A stretch of DNA of 64,000 nucleotides from Myxococcus qinghaiensis. GTDB taxonomy: Bacteria; Myxococcota; Myxococcia; Myxococcales; Myxococcaceae. This document shows positions 17,799 to 26,897 of the stretch, piece after piece. The notes beneath the pieces are model-generated. The model was given only the letters and a program-made list of their open reading frames with translations. It ran no database searches and had not been told where the DNA came from. The translations under genes were made by a program, and so were the position numbers. How positions within the stretch are numbered: position 1 is the first letter of the stretch; each line of letters begins with the position of its first letter. The stretch is taken from contig NZ_JAKCFA010000003.1 in assembly GCF_024198215.1 (NCBI RefSeq), forward strand, positions 310,001 through 374,000, read 5' to 3'.

Positions 17799-18215
17799 TC
17801 AGGACCGCGAGAGCACCCCGTGCGGCTCCCGCTCCACGACGTCCTGCGTCGGCTCGGGAAAGTCCGTCGGCTCGAACACCTGTCGCAGCTCAATCTGCGA
17901 GTCCGCGCTCCCCTGCGAGTGCGGCCAGCGCCGCGCCCACTCCAGCGCCTCCTCCGGCGTCTTCACCTGAATCATCCAGAAGCCGGCAATCAGCTCGTTC
18001 GTCGCGGTGAAGGGCCCGGTCGTCACCGTCCGCTTGCCTTGCGAGAAGGCGATGCGCGCCCCCCGAGAACTGGGATGCAGACCCGCGCCGTCCAGGAGGA
18101 CCCCTGCCCTCACCAGCGCATCGTTATAGCGGTCCATCTCGGTGATGAGCGCCTCGCCCGCGGGCGCGCCCACCTCGGAATCCTGGCTGGCTTTCAGCAG
18201 CAGCATGAATCGCAT
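17799..18215 (-). CDS. YciI-family (DGPF) protein
   Basis: A 138-residue YCII-related protein (PF03795) with the ferredoxin-like fold: an MRFMLLLKAS first strand, a DGAGLHPSS loop, TVTTGPFTATNELIAGFW in place of the DGPF core, and a WARRWPHS helix near the end. Family members are small cytosolic proteins, sometimes fused to sigma factors, with largely unknown roles. The ATG at 18215 has GAGGAGACG upstream. Confidence 0.85.
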   Translation of the reverse strand: MRFMLLLKASQDSEVGAPAGEALITEMDRYNDALVRAGVLLDGAGLHPSSRGARIAFSQGKRTVTTGPFTATNELIAGFWMIQVKTPEEALEWARRWPHSQGSADSQIELRQVFEPTDFPEPTQDVVEREPHGVLSRS

Positions 18216-18594
18216 CGTCGCGTCTCCTCATCGGTGTCCGACCCAAGCCCCCGACACCGTTCCGCTCGAAATCGAGCCGTCGCTCCATCCACGCGACGAA
18301 CGAGACATCACGACTTCGACACTCCGGCTTTCCCCACCCATGCGCCGGGTATGCGACCCGGTCCGACCAGGAAGCCCCTCGCGGCCCTGGAATTATCCGG
18401 GCATTTCTCCGCGAGCGAAATCACCTGGAACTTCAAAAGGTTGCGCTGCCGCGAAGGGCAAAAACGGGGGTCGTGTCGATCCTCCCGGAGCCCATTCGTC
18501 GCCGAATTGAAGCCGGGATTCGAACCCAGCGAGGAGGCTCACCGGAGACCCCGGGGCCTCTCTTTTTCCCAACATCCAGCCAGGAGTGATTCAC
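18216..18594. other. Non-coding interval before the SRPBCC gene
   Basis: No convincing gene lies in these 379 bp. The right end carries a hairpin with a U-tract. A short GGGATTCGAACCC motif at about 18514-18526 looks like a tRNA T-loop in reverse, but no tRNA can be folded around it. Confidence 0.5.
18534..18567 (+). terminator. Hairpin with U-tract in the leader of the SRPBCC gene
   Basis: GAGG and CCGG (18534-18545) pair with CCGG and CCTC (18551-18560), followed by TCTTTTT. U-tracts are rare in this GC-rich sequence. It ends 28 bp before the next start codon, so it either terminates an upstream small transcript or works as an attenuator. Confidence 0.45.
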
Positions 18595-19182
18595 ATGGCC
18601 AAGCTCATTGGTATCGCTGTCGTTGTGCTCATCGCCGGGGTGCTTGCCTTCGTCGCCACCCGCCCTGACACCTTCCTCACCACCCGCACGCGGCAACTCG
18701 ATGCGTCACCCGACGCCGTCTACGCGCTCATCAACAACTTCTCCTTGTGGCGCCAGTGGTCGCCCTACGAGAACGTCGACCCGAACATGGAGCGCGAGTA
18801 CTCGGGCCCCGCAGCGGGAGTCGGCGCCCGCTACGCGTACAAGGGGAACAGGAACATCGGCGTGGGACGGATGGAAATCCTGGAGAGCAAGCCGGGTGAG
18901 CGCATCGACATCCGCCTGGAGTTCATCGAGCCCTTCGCCGCCGTCAATCAGGCGAACTTCGTGCTCGAGCCGTCCGGGAAGGGCACGCGCGTCACCTGGA
19001 ACATGTCCGGTCCGAACACCTTCATGGGCAAGGGGATGATGGCCTTCGGCCTCATGGAGTCCTTCATCGGTAAGCAGCTCGAGAAGGGCCTGACGGACCT
19101 GGAGACCGCCGCGCGCGCCGTCGACTCCAAGTCCACGCGGTCCGCCCAGGCCGAGCCCCTCACGGCCTCGCCCGCGCACTGA
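18595..19182 (+). CDS. SRPBCC (polyketide cyclase-like) protein, membrane-anchored
   Basis: A 195-residue protein. One N-terminal hydrophobic helix (LIGIAVVVLIAGVLAFVA) probably anchors it. It is followed by a START-like SRPBCC domain: the DASPDAVYALINNFSLWRQW entry, FVLEPSGKGTRVTW strands and a long C-terminal helix. Such domains form a hydrophobic pocket; the ligand is unknown. The ATG at 18595 follows CAGGAG by 9 nt and is preferred to an in-frame GTG at 18586. Confidence 0.85.
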   Translation: MAKLIGIAVVVLIAGVLAFVATRPDTFLTTRTRQLDASPDAVYALINNFSLWRQWSPYENVDPNMEREYSGPAAGVGARYAYKGNRNIGVGRMEILESKPGERIDIRLEFIEPFAAVNQANFVLEPSGKGTRVTWNMSGPNTFMGKGMMAFGLMESFIGKQLEKGLTDLETAARAVDSKSTRSAQAEPLTASPAH

Positions 19183-19217
19183 AGGACCTGGGACTCCTTC
19201 GACGCCACCTACCGGAG

Positions 19218-19236
19218 CCCCAGGGTCCCCCTGGGG
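19218..19236. terminator. Hairpin between converging genes
   Basis: CCCCAGGG pairs perfectly with CCCTGGGG across a 3-nt loop. It lies between the SRPBCC gene and the thiolase gene, which converge, and could terminate both. Confidence 0.6.
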
Positions 19237-19279
19237 AAGACTGACGATGATGCTGATGATGTTGCTTGGGCAGTTCGGC

Positions 19280-20512
19280 TCAGCCGCGCTCGAGGATCGC
19301 CGCCACCGCCTGCCCGCCACTGGTGCACAGCGTCACCAGCGCCAGCGATTTCCCCCGTCGCTCGAGCTCATCCAGGGCCGTCCCTACAAGAATGCTCCCC
19401 GTCGCGCCCAGCGGGTGGCCCAGGGCGATGGCGCCGCCGTTGACGTTGACCTGATTCAAATCAATCTCCAGCGCCCGCGCCGTCTGTAGCACCACCGCCG
19501 CGAACGCCTCGTTGATTTCCCAGAGATCGATGTCGCGAGCCTTGAGTCCCGCGGCGTCCAGCGCCTTGCGCGCCGCGAGCGCCGGCCCTGTCAGCATGAG
19601 GACTGGGTCGCTTCCCACGGCGGAGACGGCTCGCACGCGCGCCCTCGGCTTCAAGCCATGCGCGCGCACATAGTCCTTCGAAGCCACGAGGATGGCGCCC
19701 GCGCCGTCCGCGATACCACTGGCCGTGCCCGCCGTGTGCAGATGGCGCACGGCGCCCGCACGGGGATAGGCCCGCAGCGCCAGCTCATCCAGCGTCTCGC
19801 CGTCAGGCCCTTCGGCCCGAGCGCCCAGCTGGGTGAAGGCCGGAGCGAGCGCGGCCAGCTTCTCCGCCGTCGTGTCCGCTCGGGGATGGTCATCCACCGC
19901 GAGCAGTACCTCGCCCGTCTGGGGGTGCTTCACGGGGAACAGGCCGCGCTGGAAGCGTTCCTCCGCCTGGGCCTGCACGGCGAGCTGCTGCGAGCGCAGG
20001 CCGAAGGCATCCAGTTCCTGCCGCGTGAAACCCTCCAGCGTCGCGATGAGGTCGGCGGAGATGCCCTGGGGCACCTGGAAGAAGCGCCGACGCAGGTCGA
20101 CGTTGCCGCCATCCGTTCCACCACCGTCCGCGTTGAGGCCATAGCGGCTCATCTGCTCGACGCCTCCCGCGACGACGAGCTGCTGGGCGCCGGACGCCAC
20201 GCCCATGGCCGCCAGCGACAGGGACTGGAGGCCCGAGCCACAGAAGCGATTGAGGCTGAAGCCCGGGATGCTGATGGGCCACCCCGCGGCGAGCACCGCG
20301 TTGCGCGCGATGTTCGCGCCCTGCGCCTCGATTTGCGACACGACGCCCACCACCACGTCGTCGATATCCGCGACGTCCACGCCCGTGCGCAGCGGAAGCT
20401 GCTTCAGCGTCTGGGCCAGCAGCTCCTGCGGGTGCAGCCCGCTGAGCGCGCCCTTGCCGGGCTTGGCCCGGGCACGGGGAGTACGGACCGCATCCAAGAT
20501 GTAGGCATCCAT
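19280..20512 (-). CDS. Thiolase (acetyl-CoA acyltransferase)
   Basis: A 410-residue thiolase-superfamily enzyme that makes or cleaves 3-ketoacyl-CoA. The nucleophilic Cys91 is in NRFCGSG. The C-terminal part has [18 protein letters not shown] (catalytic His) and the second Cys in CTSGGQ. The NEAFA motif is also present. It could be a FadA-like beta-oxidation thiolase or an acetoacetyl-CoA thiolase; sequence alone does not decide. The start at 20512 has GGAGGG upstream. The divergent TetR gene and a palindrome between the two suggest it is regulated by that repressor. Confidence 0.92.
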   Translation of the reverse strand: MDAYILDAVRTPRARAKPGKGALSGLHPQELLAQTLKQLPLRTGVDVADIDDVVVGVVSQIEAQGANIARNAVLAAGWPISIPGFSLNRFCGSGLQSLSLAAMGVASGAQQLVVAGGVEQMSRYGLNADGGGTDGGNVDLRRRFFQVPQGISADLIATLEGFTRQELDAFGLRSQQLAVQAQAEERFQRGLFPVKHPQTGEVLLAVDDHPRADTTAEKLAALAPAFTQLGARAEGPDGETLDELALRAYPRAGAVRHLHTAGTASGIADGAGAILVASKDYVRAHGLKPRARVRAVSAVGSDPVLMLTGPALAARKALDAAGLKARDIDLWEINEAFAAVVLQTARALEIDLNQVNVNGGAIALGHPLGATGSILVGTALDELERRGKSLALVTLCTSGGQAVAAILERG

Positions 20513-20563
20513 CGACGAGCCCTCCATTCACGGGGTGGCTCCACGCCCGACCCCTGTGAAGCA

Positions 20564-20587
20564 ACCATATTACGCACATAATATGGT
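20564..20587. promoter_or_regulatory. Palindromic operator candidate for the TetR regulator
   Basis: ACCATATTA (20564-20572) and TAATATGGT (20579-20587) form a perfect 9-bp inverted repeat with a 6-bp spacer. It is AT-rich in a GC-rich setting and lies between the divergent thiolase and tetR starts, 52 bp upstream of the thiolase start. A consensus TATAAT at 20655-20660 could be the -10 box of tetR. Confidence 0.65.
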
Positions 20588-20684
20588 CGCAATGCGAAGG
20601 CGGCGGGCAGGCGGGCGGTCCCCGACAAGGGGCGGCGGCTGACGCGATGACGTGTATAATGGTGTACAGCGAGGTGAGATTCGG

Positions 20685-21299
20685 ATGCCCCATCCCCCGG
20701 AGCAGAAGCAGTCCACGCACGAGCGCATCCTGGAAGCGGCGGGAGGGTTGTTCCGCCAGAAGGGCTTCCTGGGGACGAGCGTGGACACGGTGATGCGCGC
20801 CGCGGGCCTCACGGTGGGCGGCTTCTATGCGCACTTCGGCTCGAAGCAGGCGCTGCTCATCGAGACGCTCCAGCGCATCATGAGCCGTCAGCGAGTGGAC
20901 TGGCCGCAGGGTCTGGAGGACCTGCGAGGCGCGGAGTGGCTGAGCCACCTGGTGCGACGCTACCTCTCGCGAGCCCACCGTGACGCGGAGGTCCCCGTGT
21001 GCCCGCTGCCCGCCGTGCTGTCCGATGTGGTGCGCGGGGAGGCGGAGCTGAAGGAGGCGCTGGCGCACGAGCTGAACCTGACGGTGGAGACGTTCGCCAG
21101 ACACCTGCCCTCGGATGAGCGCGCCAGTGCGAGGGAGCGGGCGCTGGCGACGTACGCGCTGTGTGTCGGCGCGCTGACGTTGGCCAAGGCGACCGCGGGC
21201 ACGGCGCTCTCCGACGAGCTGCTCAAGGCGTCCCGTCGCGTCGCCGTGCTGGCGGCGGAGACGTCGTCGGCCCCGGGAGACAGCAAGTCGACGCAGTGA
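20685..21299 (+). CDS. TetR-family transcriptional regulator
   Basis: A 204-residue repressor-type regulator. The N-terminal HTH is typical: ERILEAAGGLFRQKGF, then TSVDTVMRAAGLTVGGFYAHFGSK. The C-terminal domain, of the TetR_C type found in NemR-like proteins, begins near residue 80 and contains VCPLPAVLSD. The ATG at 20685 follows GAGGTGAGA. It probably binds the 20564-20587 palindrome and controls the thiolase gene and itself; the inducer may be an acyl-CoA or a reactive electrophile, which is inference. Confidence 0.88.
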   Translation: MPHPPEQKQSTHERILEAAGGLFRQKGFLGTSVDTVMRAAGLTVGGFYAHFGSKQALLIETLQRIMSRQRVDWPQGLEDLRGAEWLSHLVRRYLSRAHRDAEVPVCPLPAVLSDVVRGEAELKEALAHELNLTVETFARHLPSDERASARERALATYALCVGALTLAKATAGTALSDELLKASRRVAVLAAETSSAPGDSKSTQ

Positions 21300-21307
21300 A
21301 GCGGGTT

Positions 21308-21335
21308 GGCGAGGCCCGGTAACGGGCTCCTCGCC
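21308..21335. terminator. Hairpin terminator after tetR
   Basis: GGCGAGG and CCCG pair with CGGG and CCTCGCC around a GTAA loop, with a 2-nt bulge. It lies between the converging tetR and SEC-C genes. Confidence 0.65.
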
Positions 21336-21344
21336 GCGTCGATG

Positions 21345-22643
21345 TCACTCCGCTGGAGCGGCGCGCAGCTCCACGGGATGGGTGCGGAGCCAGTCCTGGC
21401 AGCGGCGGATGCGCTCCGCCGCCGAGGGCAGCCCCATCTGGAGCAGGAGCTCTCGATAGGGCTCGAAGCTCTCCGGCGTCCAGGTGGTGAGGGCCTTGAG
21501 GTCGGCCAGCGCCACCATCTCCTCCGCTGAGCGCCCCACCGCCTCCTGCCTGGCGGTGAGCAGCGCGGCCAGGGACATGCGCGCGGGCTCGGCCTCGAAG
21601 GCGATGGCCGCGTCCGCATACCAGGCCCGCAGGGCCTCATCGACCGAGGCGTCCTGGGCCTTCTCGCGCATGCGCCCCAGCATCCCCGTGAGGAACTCCT
21701 CGTCGAGCGCGCCCTTCACACCGCGCAGGAGCGCCGTCACCGCCTCGCGACGCACCGTCGGCTCGGCATCCTGGGGCAGTCCCTTGAGGGCCTGCATCGG
21801 CTCCCAGAGGACGCAGGTGAGCCACAGCTCCTCCTCGGGAGCGAACACGGGCGGCGTGGACGGCTCGCGCATCTTCAGCTCGACGCGGGTGGCGCGCTCC
21901 TTGGCTTCGCGAGCGATGCGCTCGGCGAGCCCCGGGTCTTCCTTCACGTAGTCCACCAGCGCATCCACGTCGCCCTCACGGGCCTGCTGGAGCGCCTTGC
22001 GCGCCTCTTCCGACAGCGAGGCCTCATCCATCCCGCTCGCCAGCGCCTCGTACTTCGCCATCCACTCCTTGTGGTGGGTGCTCCACTCGCGGAACTGGAC
22101 GTCGAACACGAGGTCGAGGATGGGGTTGTCCTCCATGCGCGTCCTGCCCGCCCGCTTCGACGCGGCGGCGAGCAGGCTGGCCGCGCGAAGGGCCCGCCGC
22201 TCCTCCGAGGAGCGTCCCGGCTCTCCGGCACGGCCATGCAGCGTGGCCGTCAGCTTCTCCAGGAACGACTTGGTGGCGAGGGCCTTCACCGTGCTCACCA
22301 ACAGCTCGCGGCGCGCGCTGGACGCGTCCAGGACTTCGTCCTCGGAGATGCGCGCCAGGGCCTCGCCCACGTGCTTGTCGAAGGACTCGGCGTCGAAGCG
22401 CAGGCCGGGCACGGGGCCCCACTCCGCGAGCAGGCGGGCCACCCGGTCCAGCGCGGCGGACAGGTCGCCGACGTCCGGGTTCTTGAGCAGCTCCATCGCG
22501 GCGCGGAAGTCCTCTTCGAGCGGACTGGAGACAGCGGCGGGAGGCGCGGCGCGCGAGCGGTCTTCGGCGGCGTGGCAGACCTTGTACTTCTTGCCACTGC
22601 CACAGGGACACGGGTCATTGCGACCGGGCTTCTTCGAGCTCAA
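21345..22643 (-). CDS. SEC-C motif protein
   Basis: A 432-residue protein. A zinc-binding SEC-C motif ([16 protein letters not shown]) sits about residue 9-24 from the proposed start; such motifs end SecA and occur in many proteins of unknown role. The remainder is mostly helical and rich in Glu, Ala and Leu, with no catalytic motif I recognise. No ATG lies near the motif; a TTG at 22643 directly precedes SSKKPGRND, with GAGAGG upstream, and is chosen as start. The frame stays open for another 340 bp, but that region lacks domain character. Confidence 0.7.
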   Translation of the reverse strand: MSSKKPGRNDPCPCGSGKKYKVCHAAEDRSRAAPPAAVSSPLEEDFRAAMELLKNPDVGDLSAALDRVARLLAEWGPVPGLRFDAESFDKHVGEALARISEDEVLDASSARRELLVSTVKALATKSFLEKLTATLHGRAGEPGRSSEERRALRAASLLAAASKRAGRTRMEDNPILDLVFDVQFREWSTHHKEWMAKYEALASGMDEASLSEEARKALQQAREGDVDALVDYVKEDPGLAERIAREAKERATRVELKMREPSTPPVFAPEEELWLTCVLWEPMQALKGLPQDAEPTVRREAVTALLRGVKGALDEEFLTGMLGRMREKAQDASVDEALRAWYADAAIAFEAEPARMSLAALLTARQEAVGRSAEEMVALADLKALTTWTPESFEPYRELLLQMGLPSAAERIRRCQDWLRTHPVELRAAPAE

Positions 22644-22776
22644 GGAGATGTGCCTCTCGGCTCGCAGGGGCGAGCGTTGGAATCCGGCGCGCACCGTAGC
22701 AGGAGGTGGACGGGTCGGGGCGAACAGGCAACACCCCTCCCCGTTCAGTGGACGCTTACGCGCCCGGTGCGTCCGC

Positions 22777-23520
22777 TCAGTAACTCGAGGCCTCGTAGAA
22801 CCGCTGGTCCGAGCAACCATTCGTACTGGTGATGGTGACCCGTCCCAGCAGGTACGCCATCTGGGTCGGAGCAATGCCGCCGAAGGTCTCATTGTACGCA
22901 CAGCACGAGCCGGAGAACGGGCCTGCCTGGCCGTATCGCTCGTCATAGGAGCCCGGCCCCATGTCCAAGGCCTCCGCGTACACATAGGTGTTCAGCGTCT
23001 TGATGTAGAGCGGATAGGGCGCGGGCTCCGTCCAGCGGCCCTTCGCGGTGACCTCCCCGACCAGCATATGAGGCGCGTTGTTGAAGACGACGTCGGGCTC
23101 GAAGACGCCCCCGCAGAAATCGAGGCCGAAGCTCGCGACCCCACCCGGTGGGCTGGAGACCTTGGGCGGCAACACCGGAAGAGGCAGAGAGCCCCCAGGA
23201 GCCGAGGCCTCGCGGAGCTGGGCCTCCAGGTCCTGGAGGCTCCGAGCGTTGGAGTCGAGCCGAGCCGCCGAGGCGCGCGGTGCGTGCTTGAGCAGCGACT
23301 CCCGCTCGGCGCGAGTCTTCCGCAGCACGTACTCGAGTCCCTCGACGCCAAAGCCGACGCGCTCACGGCCACCGCCGACCCTCGGCCGCTCCCAGACGCC
23401 TCGCTCCACTTCCGTCCAGGAGCCCTGTGCGGCGACCTCTCGGGACTCATCTCCAGGTGTTCCACCACAGGCGACCATCGAGACCACCACGGTCGAAGCC
23501 ACCACGAGCGCGTCCCTCAT
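22777..23520 (-). CDS. Hypothetical lipoprotein
   Basis: A 247-residue protein with a lipobox (VVSMVAC) at residue 18 and a short acidic linker. A Leu/Arg/Glu-rich coiled-coil-like region covers about residues 50-110. The C-terminal domain carries four Cys (FCGG, SCCAY, GCSD) that may form disulfides. I recognise no family. It is transcribed leftward towards the SEC-C gene. Confidence 0.65.
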   Translation of the reverse strand: MRDALVVASTVVVSMVACGGTPGDESREVAAQGSWTEVERGVWERPRVGGGRERVGFGVEGLEYVLRKTRAERESLLKHAPRASAARLDSNARSLQDLEAQLREASAPGGSLPLPVLPPKVSSPPGGVASFGLDFCGGVFEPDVVFNNAPHMLVGEVTAKGRWTEPAPYPLYIKTLNTYVYAEALDMGPGSYDERYGQAGPFSGSCCAYNETFGGIAPTQMAYLLGRVTITSTNGCSDQRFYEASSY

Positions 23521-23593
23521 TCACGACCCCTTCGGTGCATCTCCCACGGAATTGCAGGAGCAATTCACCTAACAGGTCCGCGCCGAGGCCCCA

Positions 23594-24700
23594 TCAACTG
23601 CCCGTCAAATCACAAGCATCGGAGAAGGCGCTTCGTTCCTCCGAGGTGAGGTCGAGCGTGCATGCGCGGCCTTCTCGTGATGACTGGAGCGCGGCCTCCA
23701 GCACGGCGGCCACGGCCACGGCTTGCAACGGCGTCACGGGGTTGTGGCCCGTGCCACGCACCGCATCGCGGACTGCCGCGTAGTAGCAGCGATAGTCGCC
23801 CCTGGGCGCCGCCGTCGTGCGTGCTTCGCCGGAGCTTCCGACCAGGAACCGCCCAGGCGAGGCGTCCTCGCCCCAGTCCGCCGCACCTGGAAGCTCGCCC
23901 GCGATGAGCCGGTCCGCCTGCGAGTCCATCCCGTGCTTCAACCAGGAGCCCCGGGTGCCGTGGACCGCGAAGCGCGGCATTCCTCCGGCGATGAGCATCG
24001 AGGCCTGGAGGAGGACATGACGCTGGGGGTACACGAGGGTCACCTGGCACCAGTCGTCCACGGCGGCGCCGTCCCGGTGAGCCGCGAGCATCCCCACCAC
24101 GGTGTCGGGCAGGCCGAACAGCTGAAGGACCTGGTCGACGAGGTGGGGACCCAGGTCGAACCAGATGCCCGCCCCGGGGACAGGCTGCTCGCGCCAGCGC
24201 TGGCGGACCTCCGGACGGAAGCGGTCGAACCGAGACTCGACGTGGGTGACGCGGCCCAGGGTGCCGTCCACGAGCAGGGCCTTCAGCGCGAGGAAGTCAC
24301 TGTCCCAGCGGCGGTTGTGGAACACCGAGAGCACCCTGCCCTGCTCGCGGGCAAGCGAGGACAGTGCGCGCGCTTCGGCCAGGGTGATGGTGAAAGGCTT
24401 GTCGACGACGACGTGCTTGCCGGCGCGGAGCGCGGCTTGTGCGAGCGGGACGTGCGTCTCGTTCGGCGTCGCCACCACGACGAGGTCCACGTCCGGGTGC
24501 GTGGCCGCGTCGAGCGCGGACGGAATCACTGTCACCTCCGGCAGGTCCGCATGGACGTCGTCGGGCCGACTGGATGAGACCATGCTCAACGTCAGTCCCT
24601 CCACGGTGCGCAGCAGCGGAGCGTGGAAGGACTTGCCCGCGAAGCCGTAGCCCAACAGGGCGACGCGGAGGGGGGCGGGAGAGGTGGCGGGCACGCTCAT
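23594..24700 (-). CDS. Gfo/Idh/MocA-family oxidoreductase
   Basis: A 368-residue NAD(P)-dependent oxidoreductase. The N-terminal Rossmann fold shows GYGFAGKSFHAPLL (the YdgJ/YhhX-type variant of GxGxxG), a VATPNETH segment and the DKPFT motif with the catalytic Lys region. The C-terminal alpha/beta domain has GIWFDLGPHLVDQ with the active-site His. The substrate is likely a sugar or inositol-like polyol, not determinable here. It overlaps the upstream membrane-protein gene by 4 nt. Confidence 0.9.
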   Translation of the reverse strand: MSVPATSPAPLRVALLGYGFAGKSFHAPLLRTVEGLTLSMVSSSRPDDVHADLPEVTVIPSALDAATHPDVDLVVVATPNETHVPLAQAALRAGKHVVVDKPFTITLAEARALSSLAREQGRVLSVFHNRRWDSDFLALKALLVDGTLGRVTHVESRFDRFRPEVRQRWREQPVPGAGIWFDLGPHLVDQVLQLFGLPDTVVGMLAAHRDGAAVDDWCQVTLVYPQRHVLLQASMLIAGGMPRFAVHGTRGSWLKHGMDSQADRLIAGELPGAADWGEDASPGRFLVGSSGEARTTAAPRGDYRCYYAAVRDAVRGTGHNPVTPLQAVAVAAVLEAALQSSREGRACTLDLTSEERSAFSDACDLTGS

Positions 24701-25197
24701 GGGGACGCGGATTGAAGCACGCCGGATGTCCTTCGCACACGGTGTGGCGTGGGGGTCGGCACAGACCGAGCACCCTGGCCGAAACGATACGAAGGCATCT
24801 TGACCGTCTCCGCGTTGCCGAAGTGGTCATGGAGCGAGACGACACACAGGCGCGAGGGGTCCTTGGTATCGACAATGGCCTCGCAGCGCGCGCCCGCCTG
24901 GAATAGATGCATTGCGATCAGAGGAACGAACACGCCCGTCTCGACCCTTACAGGGCCCTTGGGCGGTTCGAACACGAACACGGCCTGACGCCCGGCGGAC
25001 ACGCGGCGAGGGTGGCCGTCGAGCGTGGGAATGGCATCGACCTGCGCCAACACACCGGACAGCCTCTGCCCCTGGGCGAGCAGTGCCTCCAGGTCGTCCC
25101 GCTTCTCGGCATCGCGCACATGCATGAACAGCACTGAAATGACCGCAACCACGGTCCCCAGGAGGCCAACCCAAAGACCGATGGTTCCTGCATTCAT
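24697..25197 (-). CDS. Small membrane-anchored hypothetical protein
   Basis: A 166-residue protein. One N-terminal TM helix (GLWVGLLGTVVAVISVLFM) is followed by a short charged coiled coil (DAEKRDDLEALLAQGQRL) and a soluble beta-rich domain. No known family is recognised. The ATG at 25197 immediately precedes the helix. Its stop overlaps the start of the Gfo/Idh gene (ATGA), which indicates translational coupling. Confidence 0.6.
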   Translation of the reverse strand: MNAGTIGLWVGLLGTVVAVISVLFMHVRDAEKRDDLEALLAQGQRLSGVLAQVDAIPTLDGHPRRVSAGRQAVFVFEPPKGPVRVETGVFVPLIAMHLFQAGARCEAIVDTKDPSRLCVVSLHDHFGNAETVKMPSYRFGQGARSVPTPTPHRVRRTSGVLQSASP

Positions 25198-25224
25198 GGC
25201 CCAAGGTTCGGCGCATCCCACCAT

Positions 25225-25274
25225 CAGGTCAACCTGGGATTCAGGCGCTCTCCTTCTCTCGAAAAAGCGACGCC
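25225..25274. repeat. Dispersed repeat, copy 1 (partner at 57387-57427)
   Basis: The segment begins CAGGTCAACCTGGGATTC and ends GAAAAAGCGACGCC. A copy at 57387-57427 begins CAGGTCACCCTGGGATTC and ends GAAAAAGCGATGCC, with about 9 bp deleted in the middle. The 337-bp interval 25198-25534 holds only this repeat and the gene remnant listed next. Confidence 0.6.
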
Positions 25275-25427
25275 CTGAGCCCATCCATTGCCGGCTACAC
25301 CAGCCCTCAACAGGCACGCGCTGACCATCCCGCCCATCGGCCTCCCGCGTGCCCGCCACGTGACCACTGCCGTTCGGTCATCGGAGACCGCTTCCTGGGC
25401 GCTTGTGCCTGAGCCTTTGCTCATCCC

Positions 25428-25533
25428 GGAAAGGGCCTCACGCAAGCCAACAAGCGCCTCCGCGTGTCCATGGCGGACTTCCTCACGCGGGGCGGCAGCG
25501 GAACGGACGAGGTGCTCCAGACGCGTGAGTCAC
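25428..25533 (+). pseudogene. Remnant of a 5'-nucleotidase-like C-terminus (tentative)
   Basis: A frame without a start codon, closed upstream by a stop at 25410-25412, encodes KRLRVSMADFLTRGGSGTD. This resembles the last domain of UshA-type 5'-nucleotidases, where a strand leads to DFLxxGGDG. Only about 35 residues are left and they run into the 3' end of the opposite M91 gene. Chance resemblance is possible. Confidence 0.3.
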
Positions 25534-25534
25534 C

Positions 25535-26716
25535 TCAGGCGTACTTCAGCGCGCGCCGCTCATCGATGACCTCCTGCGGGTGCAGCCGCAGGTAGCGCAG
25601 AAGGTCCTGGGCGAATTCGCCCGAGTGTCCGAAGCGGACGCCCAGGCGGTGCTCGGCGCGCAGGGTGTTCTCCGAGAGGCCCGTCCCGCGGATGGTCTCG
25701 TACTCTTCCCGGTTGCTGTAGTCGCACAGGGGGAACTGGCCGCGGGACGTTCCATGGGCGTTGTGCAGGGCGTGGATGAGCTCGTGGGCGATGGTCAGGA
25801 ACAGCGGCGTGGCCAGGGGATTCTTCAGGCCGTCGAACGCGACGAATGACGCGTCCGAGATTCTCGGGTCGATGGCGATGATGGAGCCGCTGCCGGAGTC
25901 CGGGAGCCTCGGGAGCTCGGTTCCGGTGACGATGTCGATGTTGGCCTTCGCGCTGCCCATGGCCTGGGCCATGCCCTGAATCGTCCCCGCCTCCGAGAAG
26001 ACCCCCGTCACGGCGGGGCCGAGGTCTCCGCTGGACGCGTTCTCCGGGATGGGCATGCCATACCTTCGGTTGAGCTCGAGCAGCCCCTGACGGAGGGCCT
26101 GCGCCGACAGGACGGTGGACCGGGTCCTGGGAATGATCTTCACCTTCTTGCCCTGCGCCAGGAGCTGGGTGACGAGGCTGCGGCCCCCCGCGGTGGACAC
26201 CATGCGCGCGAAGGCCGCCAGGACCGTCACGCGGAAGCCCTCGATACGCTGGGGCGCCTGACGAATCGGCTGGGCGACGACATGGTCGGTGTCGAGGACC
26301 TCGATGGACCCGTTGCCCCCCTTGAGCGCCCGCCAGGCCAAGCCGGTCACCATGTCGTCGGCATCCATGGCGTAGACCTGAGGCTCCGGCATCACCTCCT
26401 GGATGACCGCCGTGTGCTCCGTCTGGATGACTTGCAGGAACATGAGCAGGTTGATGAACACCGCGTGCCCGACATCCCCGGAGCGCGCCAACTGGGGGTT
26501 CGCCGTGAGGAACTCATAGACGCTGTGCTCGACGAGGCAGAGCAACTCCTGCCGCCGGCGGTAACGCTCGCCCCGAATCTCCAGGTAGTCCGCCCAGAAG
26601 TCCTCGATGGTCCCGAACAAGTCGGCGCGAGCGATCGAGCCATCCATTCGATTGCGAATCGCGCGCGTCAGCGCGATGACCTGGGCCTTGGTGAGGAGGT
26701 TCGGAAGCAGGGGCAT
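25535..26716 (-). CDS. M91 (NleD-like) zinc metallopeptidase
   Basis: A 393-residue protein without a signal peptide. The C-terminal third carries AHELIHALH (HExxH zinc motif) and, about 25 residues later, EEYETIRGTGLSEN followed by LRAEHRLGVR. This spacing fits peptidase family M91, whose founder is the type III effector NleD that cleaves host kinases. The N-terminal 250 residues are mixed helix/strand with no known domain and may direct delivery or binding. AGGAGAACC precedes the ATG. A role as a secreted toxin or effector against prey is inference. Confidence 0.75.
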   Translation of the reverse strand: MPLLPNLLTKAQVIALTRAIRNRMDGSIARADLFGTIEDFWADYLEIRGERYRRRQELLCLVEHSVYEFLTANPQLARSGDVGHAVFINLLMFLQVIQTEHTAVIQEVMPEPQVYAMDADDMVTGLAWRALKGGNGSIEVLDTDHVVAQPIRQAPQRIEGFRVTVLAAFARMVSTAGGRSLVTQLLAQGKKVKIIPRTRSTVLSAQALRQGLLELNRRYGMPIPENASSGDLGPAVTGVFSEAGTIQGMAQAMGSAKANIDIVTGTELPRLPDSGSGSIIAIDPRISDASFVAFDGLKNPLATPLFLTIAHELIHALHNAHGTSRGQFPLCDYSNREEYETIRGTGLSENTLRAEHRLGVRFGHSGEFAQDLLRYLRLHPQEVIDERRALKYA

Positions 26717-26897
26717 GCTGGTTCTCCTGTTTTTTCCCGAGTAATTGCAAGCACCAGACCAGCGTCGTGCCCGCACGAGGCCCGACGCGCGTCCTCCGGG
26801 CAGACCCGCCTCACGCGTCACTCCTGGACGCTTGCGCGTCCAGGGAGGAAACACTTCCCGACGCCTCCACGCGGTTCCAGGAGCCTGGGGACGAGCC

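Noticed and set aside
18500..18580. tRNA gene on the minus strand (GGTTCGAATCCC T-loop)
   Set aside because: Only the T-arm can be formed; no D-arm, anticodon arm or matching acceptor strand is found at the right distance.
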